64,000 nt of DNA from positions 1-64,000 of the forward strand of contig JAGQWM010000006.1 of NCBI GenBank assembly GCA_020437365.1, given 5' to 3'. Below are positions 19,225 to 28,351 of this stretch, in pieces (position 1 is the stretch's first letter; every line of letters begins with the position of its first letter). A program made the position numbers and the translations under genes. The notes beneath the pieces are model-generated. The model made no database searches, was not told the origin of the DNA, and saw only the letters and a list, made by a program, of their open reading frames with translations. Origin of the DNA: Chitinophagaceae bacterium (GTDB lineage: Bacteria > Bacteroidota > Bacteroidia > Chitinophagales > Chitinophagaceae).

Positions 19225-20043
19225 ATGATATTGTATAAATCGGAAGAAGAAGTAGCCTGCATGCGGCAAAGTGCTTTGTTGGTAAGTCAAACTCTCACTG
19301 AAGTTGCCAAAATCCTGCAACCCGGCAAAACAACACTAGAAATAGACGAATTGATTGGCACATATATCAAAGATCACAAGGCCATTCCTTCTTTTTTGAA
19401 TTATAACGGTTACCCGTTTAATGCCTGTATTTCGGTCAATGATGTTGTCGTTCACGGATTCCCCGGTAAAACTCCACTCAGGGAAGGCGATATTATTTCG
19501 GTCGATGTAGGCGTCATTCTCAATGGATGGCATGGTGACCATGCTTATACTTTTGCCATTGGCAATCCCGGCGAAGATGTGATGCAATTGATTCGGGTTA
19601 CCAAAGAATCTTTATATCTCGGAATTGAGAAAGCCATTGCCGGCAATAGAATCGGTGATATTGCTTATGCTATTCAAGAGCATACTGAAAAAAAATATGG
19701 CTATGGAGTTGTAAGAGAATTAGTGGGTCATGGATTGGGCAAAGATTTACATGAAGATCCACAAGTGCCGAATTATGGAAAAAGAGGAACTGGCACCAAA
19801 CTCAAAAAAGGATTGGTTTTGGCGATAGAACCCATGATCAATTTAGGTAAAAGAGATATTTATACAGAAGAAGATGGTTGGACAGTGAGAACAAAAGATG
19901 GAAAGCCTTCCGCTCATTTCGAACATGATGTTTGTGTGGGAAAAGGCAAGGCCACAATTCTATCTGACTATAGTATAATTGAAGAAGCAGAAGCAGCTAA
20001 CCCTTATTTATTTACACAAGAAAAAATTCCGGTAAAAAATTAA
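19225..20043 (+). CDS. map: Methionine aminopeptidase, type I
   Basis: Map removes the initiator methionine from nascent proteins using two divalent metals. Metal ligands of the pita-bread fold are seen: SVDVGVILNGWHGDHAYTFAIG (two Asp), the GHGLGKDLHEDP histidine, and the Glu in LAIEPMI and FEHDVCV. The 272-residue length is normal for the type I enzyme. ATG 19225 is chosen over the in-frame TTG at 19216. infA, which usually follows in this phylum, is missing; the next gene is on the other strand. Confidence 0.95.
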   Translation: MILYKSEEEVACMRQSALLVSQTLTEVAKILQPGKTTLEIDELIGTYIKDHKAIPSFLNYNGYPFNACISVNDVVVHGFPGKTPLREGDIISVDVGVILNGWHGDHAYTFAIGNPGEDVMQLIRVTKESLYLGIEKAIAGNRIGDIAYAIQEHTEKKYGYGVVRELVGHGLGKDLHEDPQVPNYGKRGTGTKLKKGLVLAIEPMINLGKRDIYTEEDGWTVRTKDGKPSAHFEHDVCVGKGKATILSDYSIIEEAEAANPYLFTQEKIPVKN

Positions 20044-20080
20044 TTTTACTTTCTAACGAGATTGTATAAACGAAAAATAT

Positions 20081-21040
20081 TTAATCCATTTGTTTCTTGA
20101 GTTGTAGATAGGACCAAGCGGTAAATGGAATCAATAACAACCCACTCAATACCCAAATTTTCCTGATGAATAGGGCACTGATAATCGTTATCAAAAGAAG
20201 ATAAACCGGATAGACTAAAAGTAATGCGCCTGTCATAACAGAATCGAAATGGTCGGTTTGATAAGTTCTGTTGGCAATGTATTTTCTCAACGGAACATAC
20301 AATGGCCAATGTAATAAATAGCCGATAATCGCCGGTAAGAAAAGCAATATTTTTTTATATGCAGGAACAGGTACTTGCAGCAATTTTTTTTGCAATGGTT
20401 TATTATCATTGGGAATTTCGAAAACCATTTTCTCCAATTCAGTTTGTAAAAGTTGGTTGAAATGCAGGTGACGCATGCCATCTGTTCGGTGTAGAGGAAT
20501 ATCTTCTTTATGAATAGGATTGCCGAAACTGAGTGTAATATTTTTACCTATTTTTTTGAAAGAGCTGTAATTCAATGCTACCGGAATAATTGTTAATGGA
20601 ATATTTTCTTCCCAAGCTTTTATCGCTAACCTGGCCGTTCCTTTTTTTAATGGCCGAAGATGCCATTCATTTATACATTTACCTTCACTGAAAATAGCAA
20701 CAACACCATTATTCTTGAGAATTTCTATGCAGTCATTAAAAGTTTTATAATTCTCCGACAGGTTTTCCACACCTTCACTACGGCGGTAAACCGGAAGTAT
20801 CTTCAGTGCTTTTAGAATTTTCAAAAAAGGTTTTTTAAAAACATCGCCGCGGGCCAGTGAATATATTGGTGCTCGGAATAAAGTGTCGAGTACAATTGAA
20901 TCCAAAAATGAATTTGGGTGGTTACAAGCCAAGAGCAAAGGTCCTTCGGTAGAGAGAATCTCCGGTTTATTGATCCGTAATTTTCGACAATAAAAAGGAA
21001 AAGCTAACCGGGATATTTTTTTCAAAAAAGTATATAGCAA
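20081..21040 (-). CDS. PlsC-family 1-acylglycerol-3-phosphate acyltransferase-like protein
   Basis: This protein probably acylates a glycerolipid at the inner membrane. The acyltransferase core has NHPNSFLD near residue 40 (catalytic His, here H-X5-D instead of the usual H-X4-D), GDVFKKP, PVYRR, and FSEGKC near residue 118, which fits the FxEG substrate motif. The C-terminal third holds two or three hydrophobic helices. The 319-residue length exceeds soluble PlsC proteins. The start is a TTG; no ATG lies before the conserved region, so the exact N-terminus is uncertain. Confidence 0.8.
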   Translation of the reverse strand: MLYTFLKKISRLAFPFYCRKLRINKPEILSTEGPLLLACNHPNSFLDSIVLDTLFRAPIYSLARGDVFKKPFLKILKALKILPVYRRSEGVENLSENYKTFNDCIEILKNNGVVAIFSEGKCINEWHLRPLKKGTARLAIKAWEENIPLTIIPVALNYSSFKKIGKNITLSFGNPIHKEDIPLHRTDGMRHLHFNQLLQTELEKMVFEIPNDNKPLQKKLLQVPVPAYKKILLFLPAIIGYLLHWPLYVPLRKYIANRTYQTDHFDSVMTGALLLVYPVYLLLITIISALFIRKIWVLSGLLLIPFTAWSYLQLKKQMD

Positions 21041-21204
21041 GCAGCAAGTTTTGGTGAATATAATAAGAATAAAAAAACGGAGGCCAATTGATAAGGCATC
21101 ATTCGTTAGCTTATCATAGTAAGTACTTAAAAATCAGTTGATTGAGAACATATTGCAAGTAAAAATTAATCGAAAAATATAGGCTTCAGCTCTAAAAAAT
21201 TTAT

Positions 21205-21212
21205 TATCTTTG
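21205..21212 (+). promoter_or_regulatory. -7 promoter element of rpsA
   Basis: TATCTTTG matches TAnnTTTG and lies 34 nt before the rpsA ATG. No clear -33 TTTG is seen. Confidence 0.6.
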
Positions 21213-21246
21213 CAACCCCGAAATAAAACCCTCGGGACGATAAAAA

Positions 21247-23304
21247 ATGTTTGAAATTAAAAATTTAAAAAACTTAAACGCTGATGCACAGGAGTCTGCC
21301 GGCGATGCGTCAAATGACGAATCAAAAGCGGCTGCAGCGAAAACAAATGCACCTGTTGAAGAAACGGCTACTGATGAAGCTTCAAAAGAACCAACAACGG
21401 AAGAATTACCCACTGAAAATGCAATGAAACAAGTGGCTGTAGCACCACCGGTTGCCGAACAAACTGCTCATGATGATTTTGACTGGGACATTGACAAACG
21501 CAATGTAACAACCTATTCCGAAGAGGAAGCACAAAAATATCATGAAGTTTATGAAAATACCTTTAAGCAATTGAACGACGGAGAATTGCTGAATGGTACA
21601 GTTGTAGGATTGACCAAAACAGATGTTGTTTTAAACATCGGTTTCAAAAGTGATGGATTGATTTCTTTGAATGAATTCCGTGATTTGCCTGATTTAAGTA
21701 TCGGCGATGAAGTAGAAGTCATGATCATTGAAAAAGAAGATAGAAATGGTCACCTGAATTTAAGCCGTCGCCAGGCAAGGATTACAAGAGCCTGGGAAAA
21801 AATTGTAGAAGTTCATAAAACCGGGGAAGTAATTACCGGTACCGTAACTTCCAAAACCAAAGGCGGTTTGATTGTCGATGTATTCGGTATGGAAACTTTC
21901 CTGCCCGGATCACAAATTGATGTGAAGCCGGTAACAGATTACGACCAATTCGTTGGTAAAACAATGGAATACAAAGTTGTTAAAATCAATGAGACTATTA
22001 AAAATGCAGTCGTATCTCATAAAGCTTTAATCGAAAGCGATATTGAAGAACAACGTGCCAAGATCATGAGTAAGATGGAGAAAGGCCAGGTATTGGAAGG
22101 TACTGTGAAAAACATTACCGACTTCGGTGCTTTCATGGATTTAGGTGGATTAGATGGCTTGTTGTATATCACAGATATTTCTTGGGGACGCATTCAGCAT
22201 CCGTCTGAAGTATTGACCTTGGATCAAAAAATAAACGTAGTGGTTCTCGATTTTGATGATGAGAAAAAGAGAATCAGCCTTGGCTTAAAACAATTATCAC
22301 CACATCCTTGGGATGTACTGGATGAAAACATTCAGGAAGGCAGCCTTGTAAAAGGTAAAGTAGTCAACATTGAAGACTACGGTGCATTTTTGGAAATTCA
22401 ACCCGGTGTGGAAGGCTTGGTACACGTTTCAGAAATTACCTGGGCCAATACACCTATCAATGCCAAAGAATTCTTCAAACTGGGTGATGAATATGAAGCC
22501 AAAGTGGTAACACTGGATAAAGAAGCCCGGAAAATGAGTTTGTCTATCAAGCAACTTTCTGAAGATCCATGGAATGATATTGAATCCAAATTTGCAGAGA
22601 ATACCAAACATTCCGGTTTGGTGAAAAACATTACCAACTATGGTGTGTTTGTAGAATTGACACCGGGTATTGGTGGTATGATTCACATCAGCGATTTGAG
22701 CTGGTTGAAGCGATTTAACCACCCAAGTGAATATACAAAAGTAGGAGCTACAATCGATGTAATGATTTTGGGAATTGATAAAGAAAACAGGAAATTGCAG
22801 TTAGGCCATAAACAACTGGAAGAAGATCCCTGGAATACATTGGCCGATACTTTTGCCGTAGGCAGTATTCATGAAGGAACGGTCAGCCGCCGCGACGACA
22901 AAGGAGCAAGTATTCAGTTGCCGTATGGTTTGGAAGGCTTTGCACCGAACCGCCATTTATCTAAAGAAGATGGAAAAAGCATCTCTTCTGATGAAACGGC
23001 AGAATTTATGGTCATAGAATTTGATAGAAATGAAAAAAGAATCATAGTTTCGCATACACGCATCTGGGAGCAGGAACATATTGACGAGAAAGAAGCAGTA
23101 AAGAAAGAAGCCAGGGCACAAGCAGAGAAGACAAGAAAAGCAGTAAAATCTGTACAGAGTAAAGTAGAGAAAGCAACGCTTGGCGACCTCGGTGTTTTAG
23201 CCGATTTGAAAAAGAAAATGTCCGCCAATTCCGATTCGGATGGGGATAGTGGAGAAAATGAAAAATCTGATGACAAAGCTGCTGATGATGCGGAATCAAA
23301 ATAG
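21247..23304 (+). CDS. rpsA: 30S ribosomal protein S1
   Basis: S1 binds mRNA and delivers it to the ribosome, which matters in this phylum where Shine-Dalgarno sequences are rare. The 685-residue protein begins with an acidic, Ala-rich extension of about 90 residues, then has six S1 (OB-fold) repeats marked by phrases such as GTVKNITDFGAFMDLGGLDGLLYITD and GKVVNIEDYGAFLEI (roughly residues 115-610), and ends in a charged tail. It is about 130 residues longer than the E. coli protein. A terminator follows. Confidence 0.96.
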   Translation: MFEIKNLKNLNADAQESAGDASNDESKAAAAKTNAPVEETATDEASKEPTTEELPTENAMKQVAVAPPVAEQTAHDDFDWDIDKRNVTTYSEEEAQKYHEVYENTFKQLNDGELLNGTVVGLTKTDVVLNIGFKSDGLISLNEFRDLPDLSIGDEVEVMIIEKEDRNGHLNLSRRQARITRAWEKIVEVHKTGEVITGTVTSKTKGGLIVDVFGMETFLPGSQIDVKPVTDYDQFVGKTMEYKVVKINETIKNAVVSHKALIESDIEEQRAKIMSKMEKGQVLEGTVKNITDFGAFMDLGGLDGLLYITDISWGRIQHPSEVLTLDQKINVVVLDFDDEKKRISLGLKQLSPHPWDVLDENIQEGSLVKGKVVNIEDYGAFLEIQPGVEGLVHVSEITWANTPINAKEFFKLGDEYEAKVVTLDKEARKMSLSIKQLSEDPWNDIESKFAENTKHSGLVKNITNYGVFVELTPGIGGMIHISDLSWLKRFNHPSEYTKVGATIDVMILGIDKENRKLQLGHKQLEEDPWNTLADTFAVGSIHEGTVSRRDDKGASIQLPYGLEGFAPNRHLSKEDGKSISSDETAEFMVIEFDRNEKRIIVSHTRIWEQEHIDEKEAVKKEARAQAEKTRKAVKSVQSKVEKATLGDLGVLADLKKKMSANSDSDGDSGENEKSDDKAADDAESK

Positions 23305-23324
23305 GAAAATGTAATACAACTTCT

Positions 23325-23358
23325 AAGGCTGTCAGCAATGGCAGCCTTTTTTATTTTC
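23325..23358 (+). terminator. Intrinsic terminator after rpsA
   Basis: AAGGCTG pairs with CAGCCTT over a ten-base loop and is followed by TTTTATTTT. Confidence 0.8.
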
Positions 23359-23460
23359 TCTAATCTGCGGTTTATTGCCTGCCCAAATGGCGAAACAATT
23401 TTATATTGTCCTTTACAATATGTTATTTTGAATGTCAGGAAAATTCAATAAGTTTTACGC

Positions 23461-24222
23461 ATGTCAACCATAAGCGATAGGTTAAAGCATTTTCATCCGG
23501 TCAGAAAAATCGTTTATTTTTTTGTCGGGTTATTTACATACCCGGGATTGGCAATCATCAATAAATTAAAAATTTCCGGAACGGAACACTTACAAAAACT
23601 CCCCAAACAGAACGTATTGTTTGTCAGTAATCATCAAACCTATTTTGCCGACGTCATTACTTTCTTACATATTTTTTGTGCAGTCAAATGGGGCAAACAA
23701 AACCGGTTGGGCGTGCCGTATTATTTGCTCAATCCATTTACAAGAGTAAATTATGTAGCCGCAGAAGCCACAATGAAAGGCAGTTGGCTAAGCCGCTTGT
23801 TTTTACTGGCCGGTGGCATTACGGTGAAGCGTACCTGGAATACAGCATCCAAAGAGGTAAGAAAAGGATTGGACCCGTCTGACAGCAGGAAAATTCTCAG
23901 GGCCATGCAAAAAAACTGGGTGATAACTTTCCCGCAAGGGACTACCAAACCTTTTGCACCGGGACGCAAAGGCACAGCTTTACTCATTAAACAAATGAAA
24001 CCGATTGTTATTCCTGTAGTAATTAACGGATTCTGGAGAGCTTTCAATAAAAAAGGTTTGAAGTTTAAAAAGAAAGGCTCTTTACTTTCTATCAAGTTTA
24101 AAGCACCACTCGAAATTGATTTTGAAGATACAACCGACAACATCCTCACACAAGTGATGGATGCCATTGAACAAAGCAAAAAATTTATGTTCAGGAAAAA
24201 AGAAGAAATGACAACTTCTTAA
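23461..24222 (+). CDS. Lysophospholipid acyltransferase family protein
   Basis: A second PlsC-type acyltransferase, likely making phosphatidic acid or acylating another glycerolipid at the inner membrane. NHQTYFAD near residue 57 holds the catalytic His and Asp (again H-X5-D), and FPQGTTKPFAPGRKG near 157 corresponds to the FxEGT substrate loop with Gln in place of Glu. A hydrophobic segment VYFFVGLFTYPGLAII precedes the core. The gene is convergent with the thioesterase gene, with only 3 nt between the stops. Confidence 0.85.
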   Translation: MSTISDRLKHFHPVRKIVYFFVGLFTYPGLAIINKLKISGTEHLQKLPKQNVLFVSNHQTYFADVITFLHIFCAVKWGKQNRLGVPYYLLNPFTRVNYVAAEATMKGSWLSRLFLLAGGITVKRTWNTASKEVRKGLDPSDSRKILRAMQKNWVITFPQGTTKPFAPGRKGTALLIKQMKPIVIPVVINGFWRAFNKKGLKFKKKGSLLSIKFKAPLEIDFEDTTDNILTQVMDAIEQSKKFMFRKKEEMTTS

Positions 24223-24225
24223 ATT

Positions 24226-24738
24226 TTATTTTACAAACAAGGCTCTCAATTCATCTGCATCATCGGGATTCATTTTTCCACCGAGAATCAGTCTTAACTG
24301 TCTTCTCCTTAAAGCACCGTCGAACAATTGTTTTTCTTCATCAGATTCTACAATCAGTTCCGGTACGGCTTTCGGCCGGCTGTTGGGGTCCAGCGCTACA
24401 AAGGTATAATAGGCTTCATTGCTTTTATATTTATAACGTTGTACCATGTCTTCGCCCCACACATTGATGTGGACTTCCATCGATGTATTGAAAGCCCGGG
24501 TTACGGTGGCTTCAATATGTACTACATTACCCAATTTGATAGAATTATTAAAAGAAATATTATCAACAGAAGCCGTTACAACCGGTGCATTACAATGTCT
24601 TTGTGCCGCAACAGCCGCCGCTATATCCATCCAATACATTAAACGGCCGCCCATCAGGTTGTCAAAAACATTTGTATCATTGGGCAATACTTGTTCGGTC
24701 ATGATTGTAAGGCTGTCAGCGGCTTTTTTGGGTTTCAT
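24226..24738 (-). CDS. Acyl-CoA thioesterase, hotdog fold
   Basis: It probably hydrolyses acyl-CoA to fatty acid and CoA in the cytosol. The hotdog domain has DTNVFDNLMGGRLMYWMDIAAA near residue 20-40, matching the YciA/BFIT type with the catalytic Asn/Asp region, and VVTASVDNISFNNSIKLGNVVHIEA. The 170-residue length is normal. The ATG at 24738 is chosen over a more upstream one because a TACCTTTG promoter element lies at 24761-24754, just before it. Confidence 0.87.
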   Translation of the reverse strand: MKPKKAADSLTIMTEQVLPNDTNVFDNLMGGRLMYWMDIAAAVAAQRHCNAPVVTASVDNISFNNSIKLGNVVHIEATVTRAFNTSMEVHINVWGEDMVQRYKYKSNEAYYTFVALDPNSRPKAVPELIVESDEEKQLFDGALRRRQLRLILGGKMNPDDADELRALFVK

Positions 24739-24753
24739 TTTTTTTAATTTTGG

Positions 24754-24761
24754 CAAAGGTA
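24754..24761 (-). promoter_or_regulatory. -7 promoter element of the thioesterase gene
   Basis: Read on the minus strand, TACCTTTG matches TAnnTTTG and ends 15 nt before the ATG at 24738. It excludes the upstream ATG at 24780 as the start. Confidence 0.65.
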
Positions 24762-24803
24762 AGCTATGATAGCCCGGCAACGTACATTAAAAGCTGATTT
24801 TTG

Positions 24804-24837
24804 TTTGTTTTTACTTCCCTCGTTCACCCTAACTTTG
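24804..24837 (+). promoter_or_regulatory. Promoter of the proline dehydrogenase gene
   Basis: TTTG at 24804-24807 and TAACTTTG at 24830-24837 are 22 nt apart, close to the consensus spacing. The ATG follows 19 nt later. Confidence 0.65.
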
Positions 24838-24856
24838 AGCACTCATTTTACAAGTT

Positions 24857-26089
24857 ATGCATACGACTGCTGATATTTCATTCGAGAACACTCAATTCGC
24901 ATTTGAATACAAAAATGATAAACAATTAAAGAGAGCCAGGTTTTTATTTTCGCTGATGGGAAAACCCTGGATTGTCAAATTGACTTCACGATTGGCACCT
25001 TGGTCGGTAAAAGTGGGATTGCCGGTAAAAGGGCTTATCCGTTCCACTATTTTTTCGCAATTTGTGGGTGGCGAAACTTTAGAAGCTACTAAAATTGTAG
25101 CCCAAAAACTCGGAGAATATAATGTACAGGTTATTTTAGATTACGGAGTAGAAGGAAAAGAAGGAGAAGAAAATTTTGAAGAAGCTTGTGAAAAATTCAT
25201 TGCCGTCATTGATTATGTAGCCACACAACCAAAAATTCCTTATATCAGTGTCAAAGTAACCGGCTTGGCCAGGTTTGCCTTACTCGAAAAATTAGATGCA
25301 GCTATGCACCAATTGCCGGGCAGCTTGATGAAGCGTTTTTTGGCAGCTGTAGATCAATTGCCACCTGCGGAAAAAGAAGAATGGCACAGGGTACGGCATC
25401 GTTTAATGCGTATTTGTTCTACCGGTGTTGAAAAAAATACAGGTGTTCTCATTGATGCAGAAGAAACATGGATTCAGGAACCCGTAGATGCCATTACGAT
25501 GTTGATGATGGACAGTTTTAATAAAGACAAAGCGTTTATTTTTAATACGCTGCAACATTATCGTCATGATCGGTTGGCTTTTTTAAAAGATTCATACAAA
25601 GCAGCAGCAGAAAGAGGATTTATATTAGGAGCCAAACTTGTTCGCGGTGCCTACATGGAAAAAGAAAGAAAAAGAGCTGTTGAAAAAGGGTATCCTTCTC
25701 CAATACAAATTGATAAAGAAAGTACCGATAAAGATTATAACGCCGCTGTCGAATTTTGTATTCAGCATATCGAACAAATAAGTTTAATCGTTGCTTCGCA
25801 CAATGAAGAAAGTAATATGCTGGCGGCCAAGTTGATGGAACAAAACGGTTTACCATTCAATCATCCGCATATTCATTGGAGCCAACTCTATGGCATGAGC
25901 GATAATATTACTTTTAACCTGGCACATGCCGGTTGTTCTGTTAGTAAATATTTGCCATTCGGCCCTATCAAAGATGTAATTCCTTACCTGATGCGCCGTG
26001 CACAAGAAAATACGGCTATAAAAGGCCAAACCGGTCGTGAATTGGCATTGATAAAAAAAGAATTGAAAAGAAGAAAATCACTTTCCTGA
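24857..26089 (+). CDS. Proline dehydrogenase
   Basis: This FAD enzyme oxidises L-proline to pyrroline-5-carboxylate, the first step of proline catabolism. The 410-residue protein contains the PRODH barrel with ILDYGVEGKEGEENFE, PYISVKVTGLARF, and AKLVRGAYMEKER near residue 258, which is the conserved FAD and substrate region, then IVASHNEESN and QLYGMSDNITFNLA. It is the monofunctional bacteroidete type; the P5C dehydrogenase partner is not in the window. An own promoter at 24804-24837 indicates independent control. Confidence 0.93.
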   Translation: MHTTADISFENTQFAFEYKNDKQLKRARFLFSLMGKPWIVKLTSRLAPWSVKVGLPVKGLIRSTIFSQFVGGETLEATKIVAQKLGEYNVQVILDYGVEGKEGEENFEEACEKFIAVIDYVATQPKIPYISVKVTGLARFALLEKLDAAMHQLPGSLMKRFLAAVDQLPPAEKEEWHRVRHRLMRICSTGVEKNTGVLIDAEETWIQEPVDAITMLMMDSFNKDKAFIFNTLQHYRHDRLAFLKDSYKAAAERGFILGAKLVRGAYMEKERKRAVEKGYPSPIQIDKESTDKDYNAAVEFCIQHIEQISLIVASHNEESNMLAAKLMEQNGLPFNHPHIHWSQLYGMSDNITFNLAHAGCSVSKYLPFGPIKDVIPYLMRRAQENTAIKGQTGRELALIKKELKRRKSLS

Positions 26090-26118
26090 GCAATGAGAAT
26101 ACACTAATTGCTCACAAT
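26087..26118 (+). terminator. Possible terminator overlapping the proline dehydrogenase stop
   Basis: TGAGCAAT, whose first three bases are the stop codon, pairs perfectly with ATTGCTCA at 26107-26114. The T run after it (CAATTTTC) is short, so termination may be weak. Confidence 0.45.
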
Positions 26119-26166
26119 TTTCGCTTGTCAAAAGAAGTATTGCTGAAAAGAAAGTAATTTGCAGTT

Positions 26167-26961
26167 ATGCAACAATACTTATCACTTCTTCGCCATATTA
26201 TTGAAAACGGAACTGAAAAAACTGACAGAACCGGTACCGGAACCAAAAGTTGTTTTGGCTATCAAATGCGTTTCGATTTAGCAAAAGGTTTTCCTTTAGT
26301 AACTACAAAAAAAGTACACCTGAAAAGTATTATTTATGAATTGCTTTGGTTTTTACAGGGCGACACCAATGTGCAGTACTTAAAAAAACATGATGTAAAA
26401 ATCTGGGATGCCTGGGCCGATGATAATGGCGACTTGGGGCCTATTTACGGCAAGCAATGGAGAAGTTGGGGTGCTCAAAACAATCAAAAAATCGATCAGA
26501 TTACAGAGGTTATTCAACAGATAAAAACGAATCCGGATAGCCGCAGGTTGATTGTCAATGCATGGAATGTTGGCGAATTATCAGAGATGGCTTTGTACCC
26601 ATGCCATACTATGTTTCAGTTTTATGTGAGTGAGGGAAAATTGAGTTGCCAACTTTACCAACGGAGTGGTGATGTGTTTCTCGGTGTACCATTCAATATT
26701 GCTTCTTATGCATTATTAACAATGATGATTGCACAGGTTTGTCATTTAACACCCGGCGATTTTGTACATAGTTTTGGCGATGTACATATTTACAACAACC
26801 ATTTGGAACAAGTGAATTTACAATTGACAAGAGAGCCATTTCCATTGCCGGAAATGAAACTCAACCCGGCCGTCAAAAATATTTTTGATTTCAGGTTTGA
26901 AGATTTTACGTTAGAAAATTATCAATCGCATCCGGCTATCAAAGCACCGGTAGCTGTATAA
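26167..26961 (+). CDS. thyA: Thymidylate synthase
   Basis: ThyA methylates dUMP to dTMP using methylene-tetrahydrofolate, which it turns into dihydrofolate. The 264-residue length equals the E. coli enzyme. Visible motifs: [30 protein letters not shown], the catalytic cysteine in [14 protein letters not shown] near residue 146, and [11 protein letters not shown] with GDVHIYNNH. folA follows 42 nt later, so product dihydrofolate is recycled by the next gene. Confidence 0.98.
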   Translation: MQQYLSLLRHIIENGTEKTDRTGTGTKSCFGYQMRFDLAKGFPLVTTKKVHLKSIIYELLWFLQGDTNVQYLKKHDVKIWDAWADDNGDLGPIYGKQWRSWGAQNNQKIDQITEVIQQIKTNPDSRRLIVNAWNVGELSEMALYPCHTMFQFYVSEGKLSCQLYQRSGDVFLGVPFNIASYALLTMMIAQVCHLTPGDFVHSFGDVHIYNNHLEQVNLQLTREPFPLPEMKLNPAVKNIFDFRFEDFTLENYQSHPAIKAPVAV

Positions 26962-27003
26962 AACCGATTTGATAATTTTTGAAAAACATTTCAATATATT
27001 AAA

Positions 27004-27495
27004 ATGATCATTTCCCTCATTGTTGCGGCAGCAAAAAATAATGGCATTGGCAAAAATGGAAAAATGCCCTGGCATTTATCCAATGACATGAAGCATTTTA
27101 AAAATATTACATGGGGTTTGCCAATTGTTATGGGTAGAAAAACTTTTGAATCGCTTGGTAAAGCATTACCCGGCAGAAAAAATATTGTTGTTACCCGCCA
27201 AGCCGATTGGACTGCGGAAGGTGCTACGGTTGTATCATCAATTGAGAAAGCCTTACAGGCAGCTACGGCTACCGATGCCAGGGAAATTATGATTATCGGC
27301 GGTGGAGAAATTTATAAAGCCCTTTTTGATAAAGCCCATCGGATTTATTTGACAAGAGTAGATGCTGAACCTGAGGCAGATACTTTTTTCCCGGACATTC
27401 AGCAAAATGAATGGGAATTAAAAAGCCGGCAAGATTATCAGGCAGATGAGAAAAATGAATTCAATTACGCTTTTCAAACCTGGGAAAGAATATAA
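27004..27495 (+). CDS. folA: Dihydrofolate reductase
   Basis: DHFR reduces dihydrofolate to tetrahydrofolate with NADPH. The 163-residue protein begins MIISLIVAAAKNNGIGKNGK, has the substrate Asp-region MPWHLSNDMKHFK, the NADPH motif VMGRKTFESLGKALPGRKNIV, and MIIGGGEIYKALFDKAHRIYLT. It forms a natural pair with thyA and is probably cotranscribed with it and the next gene (18-nt gap). Confidence 0.97.
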   Translation: MIISLIVAAAKNNGIGKNGKMPWHLSNDMKHFKNITWGLPIVMGRKTFESLGKALPGRKNIVVTRQADWTAEGATVVSSIEKALQAATATDAREIMIIGGGEIYKALFDKAHRIYLTRVDAEPEADTFFPDIQQNEWELKSRQDYQADEKNEFNYAFQTWERI

Positions 27496-27513
27496 ATTGT
27501 ACGCAAATTTTTT

Positions 27514-28311
27514 ATGTATTCTCGATTTCAAACGTTTATAAAATATTTGAAGTATTATTTTTCATCATCAAATGGAAAAGGACACGGTATTCATTCCCCA
27601 TTTGTATTTGAATTCATCACTAACATTCTCAACGATAAAGTAAAGAAAAAAGAATATGCCATAGTAGCATCGCTGCGACGACAATTGCAACAAGACCACT
27701 CTGTCATTACAGTTGATGATTTTGGTGCCGGCTCTGGCATCACGAAAACCAATCAACGAAGTATTGCCTCCATTGCAAGGAATGCCGCGAAGTCTCCTAA
27801 ATACGGTCAGTTACTTTATAGAATGGTGGCACATTATCAACCGGGCACCATTTTGGAATTAGGCACTTCGCTGGGCATCACAACTGCTTATCTTGGGCTG
27901 GCAGCGCCGCAAGCCAACATCACTACGATTGAAGGCGCCCCGGCAATCGCTGAGGTAGCAAAGAAAAATTTGCAATCGCTGGGCCTTGGGCACATCAATC
28001 TGGTGCAGGGAAATTTTGATGATGTATTACCACAAATATTATCCAAACTACCCACTATCGATTTTGTATTTATTGACGGAAATCACCGCCGGGAACCAAC
28101 GGAAAGGTATTTTCATTCATTGCTTGAAAAAGTAAATAATGAGACGATTTTCGTCTTTGACGACATTCACTGGAGTCCGGAAATGGAAGCAGCCTGGCAT
28201 ACCATCAAAAGCCATACTTCCGTAAGATGTACTATCGATTTGTTTTTTATCGGCATTGTATTTTTCAGGAAAGAATTTCACGAAAAACAAGATTTCTGTA
28301 TTCGATTTTAA
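27514..28311 (+). CDS. Class I SAM-dependent methyltransferase (O-methyltransferase-like)
   Basis: The substrate is unknown. The Rossmann core is clear: TILELGTSLGITTAYLGLAA near residue 113 is the SAM-binding motif I, ITTIEGAPAIAEVAKKNL is motif II, and IDFVFIDGNHRREPTERYF is the acidic post-motif seen in caffeoyl-CoA-type O-methyltransferases. About 90 residues with a conserved HSPFVFEF segment precede the core, typical of a bacteroidete family. It follows folA by 18 nt. Confidence 0.82.
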   Translation: MYSRFQTFIKYLKYYFSSSNGKGHGIHSPFVFEFITNILNDKVKKKEYAIVASLRRQLQQDHSVITVDDFGAGSGITKTNQRSIASIARNAAKSPKYGQLLYRMVAHYQPGTILELGTSLGITTAYLGLAAPQANITTIEGAPAIAEVAKKNLQSLGLGHINLVQGNFDDVLPQILSKLPTIDFVFIDGNHRREPTERYFHSLLEKVNNETIFVFDDIHWSPEMEAAWHTIKSHTSVRCTIDLFFIGIVFFRKEFHEKQDFCIRF

Positions 28312-28351
28312 AATTCAGTATCTTTCAGACTCACTAAAAAAATGTTTTCAC

